DNA from: Kineococcus rhizosphaerae
GTDB taxonomy: Bacteria; Actinomycetota; Actinomycetes; Actinomycetales; Kineococcaceae
DNA: 64,000 nucleotides
Assembly: GCF_003002055.1 (NCBI RefSeq)
Contig: NZ_PVZF01000007.1
Location: 1 to 64,000 of the forward strand
Reading direction: 5' to 3'
A program made the position numbers and the translations under genes. A model generated the notes under the pieces. It was given only the letters and a program-made list of their open reading frames with translations, was not told the origin of the DNA and did no database searches. Below, piece after piece: positions 1 to 8,191 of this stretch. Numbering within the stretch: the first letter of the stretch is position 1; the number at the start of each line of letters is the position of its first letter.

Positions 1-342
1 CGCACCGGTGCCCGCACCCGCCAAACCCGCACCGGTGCCCGCACCCGCCAAACCCGCACCGGCGCCCGCACCCGCCAAACCCGCACCGGCGCCCGCACCC
101 GCCAAACCCGCACCCGCCAAACCCGCACCGGCGCCCGCACCCGCCAACCCCGCACCGGTGCCCGCACCCGCCAAACCCGCACCGGTGCCCGCACCCGCCA
201 AACCCGCACCGGTGCCCGCACCCGCCAAACCCGCACCCGCCAAACCCGCACCGGCGCCCGCACCCGCCAAACCCGCACCGGCGCCCGCACCCGCCACACC
301 CGCACCCGCCGGACCCGCACCCGCCAAACCCGCACCGGCGGA
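1..342. repeat. 27-bp tandem repeat with interspersed 15-bp units
   Basis: A 27-bp unit (nine codons) reading CCCGCACCGGTGCCCGCACC followed by CGCCAAA recurs with GTG/GCG variation at one codon. It is interrupted by 15-bp half-units CCCGCACCCGCCAAA. The array runs from the window edge to about 342 and all units are multiples of three, so copy-number change would keep the frame. One unit carries CCAACC in place of CCAAAC, replacing Lys by Asn. Confidence 0.9.
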
Positions 343-409
343 TCGCGGGGCCGAGGAGGTCGCCCCGGTCAGGCCTGCGCCCGCTCGACCTGCGCCGGGG
401 ACGACCTGA
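2..409 (+). CDS. Pro/Ala/Lys-rich repeat protein, C-terminal part (5' truncated by window edge)
   Basis: The frame is open from the window edge and ends at a TGA at 407-409. It encodes tandem nine-residue units of the form PAPVPAPAK or PAPAPAPAK mixed with short PAPAK units, then a non-repetitive tail rich in Asp, Glu, Val and Arg. No catalytic domain is visible; such tails usually act as flexible linkers, wall-spanning stalks or DNA/polyanion-binding extensions, but the N-terminal part that would decide this lies outside the window. Oddly, lysine is always AAA and many alanines are GCA, although neighbouring genes use AAG and GCC/GCG almost exclusively. A GTG at 8 is probably internal. It could also be non-coding repeat DNA that happens to be open. 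Confidence 0.5.
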   Translation, partial: APVPAPAKPAPVPAPAKPAPAPAPAKPAPAPAPAKPAPAKPAPAPAPANPAPVPAPAKPAPVPAPAKPAPVPAPAKPAPAKPAPAPAPAKPAPAPAPATPAPAGPAPAKPAPADRGAEEVAPVRPAPARPAPGTT

Positions 410-731
410 CGACCGACGGCGCCTGCGCTGTCCACGCTCGGGCGACGGAACCGTGACCGGGGGCGGCCACCGTCCGCGCTCCGGGTGGACGGCACGCGTA
501 CAGTCGAGGGAGTTCCACGTCGAAGTCGCGGTCGCCGCGGCACGGGGAGCGGTTCTGGATCGTGCCCGCTCCTGGTGACGGTGCTCCTCGAGCCGGTGGT
601 CCCTGTTCGCCGACGTCGGCGCACCGGGTCACCCGGGTCGTCGACGGTCGGGTGGTGAGGTACGGCGCGTGCGTCGGCGGGATCACCCGCCGACGAGGAG
701 GACGACCACCACCGAGTGAGGACACCTGACG
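410..731. other. Intergenic region, no gene recognised
   Basis: This stretch of about 320 bp lies between the repeat gene and the STAS gene. Frames through it on both strands have arginine/proline-rich antisense-type composition and no ribosome site with a plausible protein. No clear promoter hexamers or palindromes were seen. Confidence 0.5.
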
Positions 732-1175
732 ATGAAGCTCCACAGCAGTGCGCACGGGGACGAACGGATCGTCGTGGTCGAGGGAGCCGTGGGTACCCCC
801 GAGGTGGCCGAGTTGCGGGCCGGTTTGTTGGAGGCGGTGACGGGCGACGGAGGCCACGACGTCCTCCTGGACGTGCACGGGGTCCCGTCGTTCGCGGACG
901 AGGCGCTGACGGCGTTGACGGCCGCCAGGTCGCAGGGGAAGTCCCTGCGTCGCCGTGTCGTGGTCCTCGACGACCAGGACGGCGCGACGTCGAGGAGCTT
1001 GCGGCGCAGCGGTCAGATCTTCCGCTTCCCGGTCCACCCGGACGCGGTCAGCGCCCGGGCCGCCCTGGCTGCCGACCGGGCGTCGGTGGCGGGTACCAAC
1101 CCCGTGCGGCCCCCGGGCGACCGGGGTGCGGAACCCGTTCGAGCGCGGCCCGGACGGGCGGGTGAACCCCGGTGA
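732..1175 (+). CDS. STAS-domain protein (anti-anti-sigma-factor-like)
   Basis: A protein of 147 residues whose first 110 residues look like a STAS fold: an N-terminal strand pair (RIVVVEGAV), a helix (PEVAELRAGLLEAV), the central strand DVLLDVHGV followed by a serine-containing turn (PSFADEAL) and a later strand VVVLDDQDG. In anti-anti-sigma factors a serine near this turn is phosphorylated by a partner kinase. The C-terminal 35 residues are Pro/Arg-rich and probably disordered. The ATG at 732 has only a weak GAGG upstream. It overlaps the next gene by GTGA and precedes a sigma-70 gene, which suits a regulatory role, but no anti-sigma kinase is adjacent. Assignment is by pattern only. Confidence 0.6.
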   Translation: MKLHSSAHGDERIVVVEGAVGTPEVAELRAGLLEAVTGDGGHDVLLDVHGVPSFADEALTALTAARSQGKSLRRRVVVLDDQDGATSRSLRRSGQIFRFPVHPDAVSARAALAADRASVAGTNPVRPPGDRGAEPVRARPGRAGEPR

Positions 1176-1381
1176 GGCTCCTGTGCGCCGAGCACCTCCT
1201 GACCGGTGACGCCGAGGTCGAGGCGGCAACCGTCTGGAACGGGCGTGCGGTGTGCCGCGAGTGCCTGACCAGTCTCAGCGACAGGTCCACGACCGAGGGG
1301 TGGGACGTCGAGGAATCCCGCGACCGCGAAGAACGGCGCGCTGTGGACGACTTGCGTCGCTCCCCCCGGACGAACCGGTGA
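1172..1381 (+). CDS. Small Cys/His protein, possible zinc-binding peptide
   Basis: A 69-residue hypothetical protein starting at a GTG inside the GTGA stop/start overlap with the STAS gene, so it is probably translationally coupled. It has a pair C5-x2-H8 and a pair C28-x2-C31 separated by 19 residues, the spacing of a small treble-clef or zinc-ribbon knuckle. The C-terminal half is highly charged (Asp, Glu, Arg) and looks disordered. I do not recognise a family. Its place between a STAS protein and a sigma factor suggests a regulatory or adaptor role; that is inference from position only. Confidence 0.55.
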   Translation: MRLLCAEHLLTGDAEVEAATVWNGRAVCRECLTSLSDRSTTEGWDVEESRDREERRAVDDLRRSPRTNR

Positions 1382-1559
1382 GCACCGGGCCGGCGACCGT
1401 CCCGCAGCCCGGCCGGGGCGGTGGTGTTCTGGTGCCCGACGTGGTGTGATGATCGCGCTCAGGGGTACATCGAGAGCCGTCGGTGCGTGCTTGGACGTCA
1501 GACCGGCGTGCAGATCGATGGCCGCGCACCGGTGCCGGTACCGCCACGGAAGGCCCCTC

Positions 1560-2627
1560 GTGTCCTCTCCACCCGTTTCCAGCCGGCCGCTACCGCCGGG
1601 AGCCGCCCCGGTCGTCGGGCCGGGTGGGTGGCACCGAGAACTCGTTCCCGTCGCCGTCTCCGCCGTCGGTCCCGCCGGGGAGGACGACGAGCCGGCTGCG
1701 AGGGTGCTCACCCCCGGGGCGAGCGGGGACCCGGTCAAGGACTACCTGCGGCTCATCGCGAAGGTCGCCCTCCTCGACGCCGAGCAGGAGGTCGAGCTCG
1801 CCCAGCGCATCGAGGCCGGTCTGTTCGCCGAGGAGAAGCTGCGCTCCGGCGGCGAGATCGACCCGGTCTTCAAGCGCGAGCTGTGGTGGATCAGCGAGGA
1901 CGGCCGACGCGCCAAGAACCACCTGCTCGAGGCCAACCTGCGCCTGGTCGTGTCCCTGGCCAAGCGCTACACCGGCCGCGGCATGCTCTTCCTGGACCTC
2001 ATCCAGGAGGGCAACCTCGGTCTGATCCGCGCGGTCGAGAAGTTCGACTACGCACGGGGTTACAAGTTCTCGACGTACGCGACGTGGTGGATCCGTCAGG
2101 CCATCACCCGCGCCATGGCCGACCAGGCCCGCACCATCCGCCTCCCGGTGCACGTGGTCGAGGTCATCAACAAGCTCGCCCGCGTCCAGCGGCAGGTGCT
2201 GCAGGACCTGGGCCGCGAGGCCACCGCGCAGGAGCTCGCCGAGGCGCTCGACATGACCCCGGAGAAGGTCGCCGAGGTCCAGAAGCAAGCCCGCGAGACG
2301 ATCTCGCTCCACACGCCCCTGGGTCAGGAGGGCACCGCGGAACTGGGTGACCTCATCGAGGACTCCGAGGCGGTCGTCCCGGCCGACGCCGTCAGCTTCA
2401 CGCTCCTGCAGGAGCAGCTGCACTCGGTCCTGGACACCCTGTCCGAGCGCGAGGCCGGTGTGGTCTCGATGCGCTTCGGTCTGGGGGACGGGCGGCCACG
2501 GACGCTCGACGAGATCGGCAAGGTCTACGGGGTGACGCGTGAGCGCATCCGGCAGATCGAGTCCAAGACGATGTCGAAGCTGCGCCACCCGTCGCGTTCC
2601 AACGTCTTGCGCGACTACCTCGAGTGA
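1560..2627 (+). CDS. RNA polymerase sigma-70 factor, primary-type (SigA/SigB/HrdB group)
   Basis: Directs core RNA polymerase to promoters. I chose the GTG at 1560 because GGAAGG lies 6 nt upstream and residues before it have non-coding-like composition, giving 355 residues. Region 1.2 ([17 protein letters not shown]) is near residues 57-75, region 2 with [22 protein letters not shown] and [15 protein letters not shown] near 123-182, and region 4.2 with [20 protein letters not shown] near 310-345. The absence of a long acidic N-terminus makes it closer in size to mycobacterial SigB or the alternative Hrd factors than to a full SigA, so it may be a group 2 paralogue and not the housekeeping factor. 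The next gene is convergent. Confidence 0.93.
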   Translation: MSSPPVSSRPLPPGAAPVVGPGGWHRELVPVAVSAVGPAGEDDEPAARVLTPGASGDPVKDYLRLIAKVALLDAEQEVELAQRIEAGLFAEEKLRSGGEIDPVFKRELWWISEDGRRAKNHLLEANLRLVVSLAKRYTGRGMLFLDLIQEGNLGLIRAVEKFDYARGYKFSTYATWWIRQAITRAMADQARTIRLPVHVVEVINKLARVQRQVLQDLGREATAQELAEALDMTPEKVAEVQKQARETISLHTPLGQEGTAELGDLIEDSEAVVPADAVSFTLLQEQLHSVLDTLSEREAGVVSMRFGLGDGRPRTLDEIGKVYGVTRERIRQIESKTMSKLRHPSRSNVLRDYLE

Positions 2628-2677
2628 TCCAGCGCGGCCCCGGCGGCCGTCGCGCCGACCGCGCCCGGGGGCGGCTC

Positions 2678-4510
2678 CTACTGCGCCGGTGTCCCGGCGG
2701 GAGCGCTGGGCGCGGCGCTCGCGGTGGCGCTGGGCTTCGGCGCCGACGGGTCCGGCCCGCAGACGACCCGGTTGTCGGAGTTGTAGACGGTCGTCCACGT
2801 CTCGCGCTGCTCCGGACCGCCCGCCACGGGCGTCATGACGCGGGTGACGTCGACGGTGAACCCCGTGTGCGGCGTGGAGTTCGGCGTGCAGCGGGCCGAG
2901 GTGTCGTAGACGGTCCGGCCGGTCTTCACGTTGCGCCGCGGTGAGGTGATCGACTCGACGTCCATGAACTTCGTCCCGTACATGGACACGACGACCTGGT
3001 TGCCGACGACACCGGCCTGGATGTAGACGCCGTGCCCGGAGTCGTTCTTGAACCGGTTGTCGATGCTGCGCCAGTCCAGGGTCGCCTCGCGGCCCTCGGG
3101 GTAGCGCGAGATGTACAGCGAGTGCGGCTTGTGCTCGATCTCGTCGAGGCCGGCGAAGAACACGTTGTTGAACAGGGTCGTGGACAGCTGCGAGACCCCG
3201 CCGCCGTAGTCGTCGACGAGCTTGCCGCCGGAGATGACGGGCGCCTTGTTGAACCCGCGCTCGGGGGTGCGCTCGCCGACGGTGTCGTTGAGGGAGAACT
3301 CCTCGCCCGGCTTCAGGATCGTGCCGTCCACGTACCGGGCGGCGATCCGGATGTTCTCGGTGCGCTTGGCGTCGGCGGTGAGCTTGGTGGAGAAGGTCGA
3401 GATCCGCTCGACGATGCCGAGCGACTGCAGCTCCTCGGTGCTGAGCGCGGGCTGCGACTGGGTGAGGGCCACCTCGGCCCGCCGCGTGGGGCTCGTCCCC
3501 GTGAGCGCCGCCGTGACGGCGGCCGCGAGGTCGGCCGGGGGCGCGGCCCGGCCGGCGACGGCGGGCACCACCTGCGGGCGGTCGCCGACGATCTCGATCC
3601 GCGCGTCCTGCGGCGGGGTCTCGAACTGCGGGTCGGCGGCGGTGACGGCGGCCTGCAACCTCTCGCCGTCGGCGACGAGCGCGGCCTTGCCGTCGACCGG
3701 GCGCACGGCCAGCGCGGGCGCGAACGCGGCGGGGGCGAGCGTGGCCTGGCGCCCCCCGCCGGCCACGACGAGGTCCCCCGCGACGGCGGGCCGGGCGATC
3801 GCGTCGACCGCGGCCCGGATCCCGGCGGCGTCGACCGCGGGCTGCACCGCGGTGACGGTCAGCGGGACGGCCCCGCCCGCCAGCCACCCGTCGGCGACCT
3901 TCCCGGCGGCGGCGTCGAGGTCCAGCGCCCGGCCCACCACGGGGTCGGTGACGGCGGGTTCGACGGTGCCGTCGGCGCGGACGTCGAACGTCACGGCCCC
4001 TTCGACGGGGGCGACGGCCACGGAGTCGGCGACGGGCTGCAGCGCGGCCCGCACGGCGTCGGTGTCGACGTCCACGACGGGCGCGACGGCGCTCCCGCCG
4101 GCCACGTGCCGCCACAGCTGGGCGGGCGTCCACGCCGGTCCGGCCAGCCGGTCGGCGGTGCGCTCGACGTCGACGGCCAGCCCCGCCCGGTCGGGGACGA
4201 CCTCGGCGGTCGTGGCGGCCCCCGCCCCGCTCAGCGCGAGCGCCACCGGCTGCGCCTGCAGCTCCTGCGCCCGCTGCCCCAGGGTCCGTCCCAAGGCCGC
4301 GCGGTCCTGCCCGCCGACGTCCTGCCCGAGGACGGTGGTCCCCCGGGGGGCCTGGCCGCCGAGGGCGAGCGCCGCGGCGCAGTACCCGCCGGCGACCACG
4401 ACGGCGCCGAGCCCGATCCAGGTCGCCGGCCGCCGAGCCCACGGCCGCCGCGGCCGTGCCCCGGCGGGCCGTGCCGTGTCCTGCTGCGCCGGACGGTCCG
4501 TGTTCGTCAC
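2678..4510 (-). CDS. VanW-family membrane-anchored wall protein
   Basis: A 610-residue protein with a Pro/Arg-rich cytoplasmic N-terminus, one transmembrane segment around residues 31-52 (WIGLGAVVVAGGYCAAALAL), then a long Ala/Val-rich extracellular region resembling repeated peptidoglycan-binding-4 (YoaR-like) domains. A VanW domain follows at about 375-515, recognised by ILKPGEEFSLN, GGGVSQLSTTLFN and HSLYISRYPEGREA. VanW proteins occur in vancomycin-resistance operons but are widespread in Gram-positives with unknown biochemical role; wall association is the safest inference. The tail is Pro/Ser/Ala-rich. It stands alone, convergent with the sigma gene and divergent from the TetR unit. Confidence 0.9.
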   Translation of the reverse strand: MTNTDRPAQQDTARPAGARPRRPWARRPATWIGLGAVVVAGGYCAAALALGGQAPRGTTVLGQDVGGQDRAALGRTLGQRAQELQAQPVALALSGAGAATTAEVVPDRAGLAVDVERTADRLAGPAWTPAQLWRHVAGGSAVAPVVDVDTDAVRAALQPVADSVAVAPVEGAVTFDVRADGTVEPAVTDPVVGRALDLDAAAGKVADGWLAGGAVPLTVTAVQPAVDAAGIRAAVDAIARPAVAGDLVVAGGGRQATLAPAAFAPALAVRPVDGKAALVADGERLQAAVTAADPQFETPPQDARIEIVGDRPQVVPAVAGRAAPPADLAAAVTAALTGTSPTRRAEVALTQSQPALSTEELQSLGIVERISTFSTKLTADAKRTENIRIAARYVDGTILKPGEEFSLNDTVGERTPERGFNKAPVISGGKLVDDYGGGVSQLSTTLFNNVFFAGLDEIEHKPHSLYISRYPEGREATLDWRSIDNRFKNDSGHGVYIQAGVVGNQVVVSMYGTKFMDVESITSPRRNVKTGRTVYDTSARCTPNSTPHTGFTVDVTRVMTPVAGGPEQRETWTTVYNSDNRVVCGPDPSAPKPSATASAAPSAPAGTPAQ

Positions 4511-4630
4511 CCGCTGGTCCCCCTGCTCGATCCCCCGTGACGGGCCCCGGTCCGGCCCGCGCGGCCCAGCCTAGGAGCCGGGTGTGCACCGGACGTGCTC
4601 TTCCCAGGGCCACCCGCCGGAGAACACCAC

Positions 4631-4667
4631 TTCGATGCACAACGAATCGGATGCATTTCGTATCGAA
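4631..4667. promoter_or_regulatory. Candidate TetR operator (nested inverted repeats)
   Basis: Outer arms TTCGAT (4631-4636) and ATCGAA (4662-4667) enclose inner arms ACGAA (4642-4646) and TTCGT (4657-4661). The AT-rich sequence stands out from the surrounding GC and overlaps the core promoter of the downstream TetR gene, as expected for autoregulation. Confidence 0.55.
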
Positions 4668-4673
4668 GACGCG

Positions 4674-4686
4674 TACGCTGGTGCCG
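4674..4686 (+). promoter_or_regulatory. Probable -10 element of a leaderless TetR transcript
   Basis: TACGCT at 4674-4679 matches the actinobacterial TAnnnT -10 pattern and ends 6 nt before the GTG start at 4686, so transcription would start at or next to the start codon. No Shine-Dalgarno sequence is present. Confidence 0.45.
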
Positions 4687-5288
4687 TGACCACGTCCGCG
4701 CCCACCCGGCGCCGCGCCGAGACCCGCGCCCGGCTCCTCGCCGCCGCCCTGGAGGTCCTCGGCGACCAGGGCCTGGCCCGCAGCAGCGTCGAGAGCGTCT
4801 GCGACAAGGCCGGCTACACCCGCGGCGCGTTCTACTCCAACTTCGCCACCATGGACGAGGTCGTCGCCGCCCTGCACGCGGCCCAGACCACCGAACTCGT
4901 CGACCGCGTCACCGAACGCCTCGCCGGCGGCCTGCCCGGCACCGACCTCGACCAGGTCGTCGCCCACGTCCTCGAGGTCCTGCCCGTCGACCGCCAGTGG
5001 CACGCCGTCCGCACCGAGTTCACCGCCCAGGCGCTGCGCAACCCCGAGGCCGCCCGCGCGCTCGCCGCCCAGCGGGCCCAGCTGCGCGAACGCCTGGCCC
5101 CCGTCCTCGTCGAGGCCCTGCACCGCCTGGGCCGGCGCCCCGCCGTCCCCGCCGACGAACTCGTCCGCGCCCTCGTCACCGCCCACGAGGGGCTCACCAC
5201 CGCCCGGCTGCTCGGCGAACCCCCGGGCGTGGGCCGGCGCCTGCTGACCGCCGCCCTGGAAACCTTCACCGAGGAGGTCCCGACGTGA
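4686..5288 (+). CDS. TetR/AcrR-family transcriptional regulator
   Basis: A 200-residue regulator. The N-terminal helix-turn-helix (ETRARLLAAALEVLGDQGLA, then SSVESVCDKAGYTRGAFYSNF) is the standard TetR DNA-binding domain at about residues 11-58; the rest is a helical ligand domain. I chose the GTG at 4686 since the usual start motif TRRRAETRARLL follows closely and a -10 element sits just upstream. Its stop overlaps the ATPase start by GTGA, so regulator, ATPase and YhgE/Pip protein form one unit, and it probably represses that unit through the palindromes at 4631-4667. Confidence 0.92.
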   Translation: MTTSAPTRRRAETRARLLAAALEVLGDQGLARSSVESVCDKAGYTRGAFYSNFATMDEVVAALHAAQTTELVDRVTERLAGGLPGTDLDQVVAHVLEVLPVDRQWHAVRTEFTAQALRNPEAARALAAQRAQLRERLAPVLVEALHRLGRRPAVPADELVRALVTAHEGLTTARLLGEPPGVGRRLLTAALETFTEEVPT

Positions 5289-5986
5289 CCGACACGCTCA
5301 TCCGCGCCGAGGGGCTCGGGCTGCGCGCCGGCGGGCGCACCGTCTACTCCGACGTCGACCTCGACGTGCCCGCGGGCGGGACGCTCGTCGTGCGCGGACG
5401 CGCCGGATCGGGCAAGACGTCCCTGCTGCTCACCCTCGCCGGGCGCATGCGACCCAGCGCCGGGACGCTCACGGTCCTGGGGCAGACGCTGCCGCAGCGC
5501 GCAGCGGCGGTCCGGCGCCGGGTGGCGCTCGCCGAGGTGCGCGGCGTCAACGAGCTCGACGACGCCCTGACCGTCGAGCAGCACGTCGCCGAACGCCTCG
5601 TCCTGCACCAGCCCTGGCACCGCCCCTGGGCCGGCGGCCGGCAGGTCGCCGAGCAGCTCGAGCGCGTCGAGCAGTTCCTGGCCCTGACCGCCGAGGCCGG
5701 CGCCGACGTCCCCGCGCTGCGGCCCAAGGAGTTCGTCAGCGACGTCGACCCCCTCGAGCGCATGGTCCTCGGCGTGGTCCTCGCGCTCATCGGCAAGCCC
5801 GACGTGCTCGTCGTGGACGACGTCGACTCGTTGCGCCGCAGCGAGGACCGCCGCCGCGCCTGGGAGTCCCTGGCCGCCCTGCAGGAGACGACCCCGCTGA
5901 CCGTGGTCGCGAGCTGCTCGGACGCCTCCGACGTCCGCTGGCACCCCGGCGACCACCGCATCCTCCTCGACCTCCCCGAACTGTGA
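5285..5986 (+). CDS. ABC-type ATPase with degenerate motifs, partner of the YhgE/Pip protein
   Basis: A 233-residue ATP-binding subunit. The Walker A motif GRAGSGKT is intact (K44), but the region where the LSGGQ signature should be reads VSDVDPLERM (151-160). Walker B reads VLVVDDVD, so the catalytic glutamate position is Asp. The frame is open upstream, but the GTG in the GTGA overlap with TetR gives the proper N-terminus (DTLIRAEGLGLRAGG). With these changes hydrolysis may be weak or the ATPase may depend on a partner. It sits 13 bp before the YhgE/Pip gene, suggesting an exporter whose ATPase and membrane part are encoded together. Confidence 0.85.
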   Translation: MTDTLIRAEGLGLRAGGRTVYSDVDLDVPAGGTLVVRGRAGSGKTSLLLTLAGRMRPSAGTLTVLGQTLPQRAAAVRRRVALAEVRGVNELDDALTVEQHVAERLVLHQPWHRPWAGGRQVAEQLERVEQFLALTAEAGADVPALRPKEFVSDVDPLERMVLGVVLALIGKPDVLVVDDVDSLRRSEDRRRAWESLAALQETTPLTVVASCSDASDVRWHPGDHRILLDLPEL

Positions 5987-5999
5987 GACAGGACACCCC

Positions 6000-8180
6000 G
6001 TGATCCCCCGTTTCTCCCTGCCCGGTCTCGAGCTCGCCCGGTTCCGGCGGGCCACGATCACCCGGCTCGCCCTCGTCGCGGTCGTCGTCGTCCCGCTCAT
6101 CTACGGGGGCCTGTACCTGTGGTCGAACTCCGACCCGGTCAGCCGGTTGTCGAACCTGCAGGCCGCCGTCGTGAACTCCGACACGGCCGCGACCGTCACG
6201 GGCGTCGACGGTTCGCCGCGCACCGTGCAGGCCGGGCAGGACCTCGTCACCGAGCTCACCGGCCCGGACGCCGCCGCGGGGTTCAGCTGGCACGCCACGT
6301 CGGAGGCCCGGGCCGCGAAGGGCCTGGCGGACGGCGAGTACGCCGCGGTGCTGCGCATCCCGAAGGGTTTCTCGGCGGCCCTGGCCTCCACGGGCGGTGA
6401 CGCCCCGCAGCAGGCGAAGCTCAGCGTCACCACGGACGACGCCGAGAACTACATCCTCGGCCAGGTCACGAACACCATCGCCACGACGATCCGCACGAAG
6501 GTCGCCGCGGGGGCCACGACGGACTACCTCGAGAACGTCTACGTCGCGTTCTCCAAGGTCCACGACTCCCTGGGGCAGGCCGCCGACGGGGCGGGCCAGC
6601 TCAAGGACGGCGCCACCCGGGCCGGCGAGGGCGCCGACTCCCTCGTCGTGGGGCTCGGCGACCTGGGCACGGGGGCCCAGCGGCTGGCCACCGGCACCGG
6701 GCAGCTGCGCACGGGTGCGGCGGACCTGGCCTCGGGGACCGCCCGGCTGGCCACCGGCGCCGACAGCGCCGCGGCCGGCGCGGGGCAGCTGTCCACGGGC
6801 CTGGGCCGGCTGCGCACGGCGACGAAGGACCTGCCCTCGCAGACGGCGCAGCTGTCCGACGGGGCCGCGCAGGTCGCCCACGGCGCCGGTCAGGTCTCGG
6901 CCGGAGCGGCCGCCGTGTCCGCCGCCGCCGACCGGCTGCTGCCCGCGGTGAGCGCGGCGCAGGACCTCGGCCCCCTCGTCGACCAGCTGCTGACCCAGAC
7001 CCGGGCCCTGGCGGCGGCGAACCCCGGCGACGCGAACCTCGCCCAGGCCGTCACGACCCTGCAGGAGGCGCAGCAGGCGCTCGCCGACGGTTCCGCCGCC
7101 GGCGTCGCCACCCAGGTCCGCCAGCAGGTCGGCGCCCTCGCGACGGGCGCGCAGCAGCTGTCCGACGGCGCGAGCGCGGTCTCCGGCGGGGCGAAGCAGC
7201 TCGCCGACGCCGCCCCCGCGCTGCAGCAGGGCATCGCCTCGGCCGCCGACGGGGCCGCGACCCTGGCGACGGGCACGAGGACCCTGGCCACCGGCGCGCA
7301 CTCCGCCGCCGACGGCGCCGCGGCGCTGTCGGCGGGGGCCGCGCGCGTCGACGACGGCGCCACGTCCCTGGCCACGGGCACGACGCGGGCGCAGACCGGC
7401 GCCTCGCAGCTGGCCGACGGGACGAAGCAGCTCGCCGACGGGGCGGGCACCCTGCAGACCCAGCTCGCCGACGGTTCGCAGCAGGTCCCCGACTACGGCG
7501 AGGAGGGCACCGCCCGCGCCGGCGTCGTCGCGTCGCCGGTGGCCGCCGACCGCGTCAAGGAGAACGCGGTGCCCCGCTACAGCGACGGGCTCGCGCCACT
7601 GTTCGTGCCGGTCGCGCTGTGGGTGGGCGGGATGGTCACTTACATGGTGCTGCGGGCGGTCTCGCAGCGGGCGCTGGCCTCCACGGCCTCCTCGTACCGC
7701 GCGGCGGTCGCCGGGTGGGTCCCCGGGGCCCTGCTCGGCGTCGCGCAGGCCGTGGTGCTGTGGCTCGTCCTGTTCCTGGCCGTCGGGATCGCGTCGCCGA
7801 ACCCCGTCGCGACGGTGCTGTTCGCGGCCCTGGTCGCGGTGGTGTTCACCGCGATCCACCAGTGCCTCAACGCGCTGCTCGGCGGGGTGGGCCGGCTGGT
7901 CGCGCTCGTCCTGCTGGTCCTGCAGCTGACCTCGGCGGGCGGGACGTACCCGGTGGGCACGTCCCCGGACTTCTTCGGCGGGCTGCACCCGTTCCTGCCG
8001 ATGTCCTACGCCGTCGACGGCCTGCGGCACCTCGTCACCGGCGCGCCCGCGGGCCCGGTCTGGACCGACGTGGCGGTGCTGCTGGGCTTCGGGGTCCTCG
8101 CGCTGGGGGTGACGGTGCTCGCCTGCCACCGCCGCCGCACCTGGACGGTCGCCGAGCTGCACCCCAGCCTGTCGCTGTAG
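6000..8180 (+). CDS. YhgE/Pip-family membrane protein (ABC-2-like exporter component)
   Basis: A 726-residue protein with the typical YhgE/Pip layout: one N-terminal membrane segment at about 16-38 followed by the conserved stretch YLWSNSDPVSRLSNLQAAVVN, then a long extracellular helical region with many repeats of the type LATGTGQLRTGAADL (heptad-like, Gly-rich), and about five C-terminal membrane segments. Relatives include phage infection protein Pip and the distantly related membrane part of the ESX-like YueB; substrates are unknown. The GTG at 6000 follows GGACACC. It lies downstream of the ABC ATPase and TetR regulator, so a regulated efflux or secretion unit is likely. Confidence 0.9.
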   Translation: MIPRFSLPGLELARFRRATITRLALVAVVVVPLIYGGLYLWSNSDPVSRLSNLQAAVVNSDTAATVTGVDGSPRTVQAGQDLVTELTGPDAAAGFSWHATSEARAAKGLADGEYAAVLRIPKGFSAALASTGGDAPQQAKLSVTTDDAENYILGQVTNTIATTIRTKVAAGATTDYLENVYVAFSKVHDSLGQAADGAGQLKDGATRAGEGADSLVVGLGDLGTGAQRLATGTGQLRTGAADLASGTARLATGADSAAAGAGQLSTGLGRLRTATKDLPSQTAQLSDGAAQVAHGAGQVSAGAAAVSAAADRLLPAVSAAQDLGPLVDQLLTQTRALAAANPGDANLAQAVTTLQEAQQALADGSAAGVATQVRQQVGALATGAQQLSDGASAVSGGAKQLADAAPALQQGIASAADGAATLATGTRTLATGAHSAADGAAALSAGAARVDDGATSLATGTTRAQTGASQLADGTKQLADGAGTLQTQLADGSQQVPDYGEEGTARAGVVASPVAADRVKENAVPRYSDGLAPLFVPVALWVGGMVTYMVLRAVSQRALASTASSYRAAVAGWVPGALLGVAQAVVLWLVLFLAVGIASPNPVATVLFAALVAVVFTAIHQCLNALLGGVGRLVALVLLVLQLTSAGGTYPVGTSPDFFGGLHPFLPMSYAVDGLRHLVTGAPAGPVWTDVAVLLGFGVLALGVTVLACHRRRTWTVAELHPSLSL

Positions 8181-8191
8181 CGTCCCGGCGC

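Noticed and set aside
1-342. Possible CRISPR array
   Set aside because: Units are contiguous with no unique spacers and keep a three-base frame, so this is a coding-type tandem repeat.
1446-1559. Upstream ATG start of the sigma factor at 1446
   Set aside because: The 38 extra residues have Arg/Cys-rich non-coding composition and the GTG at 1560 has a good ribosome site.
1590-5186. Open frame of about 1200 codons on the minus strand across the sigma, VanW and TetR genes
   Set aside because: Its translation is a low-complexity Arg/Gly/Ala sequence antisense or out of frame to three well-supported genes, a common effect of very high GC.
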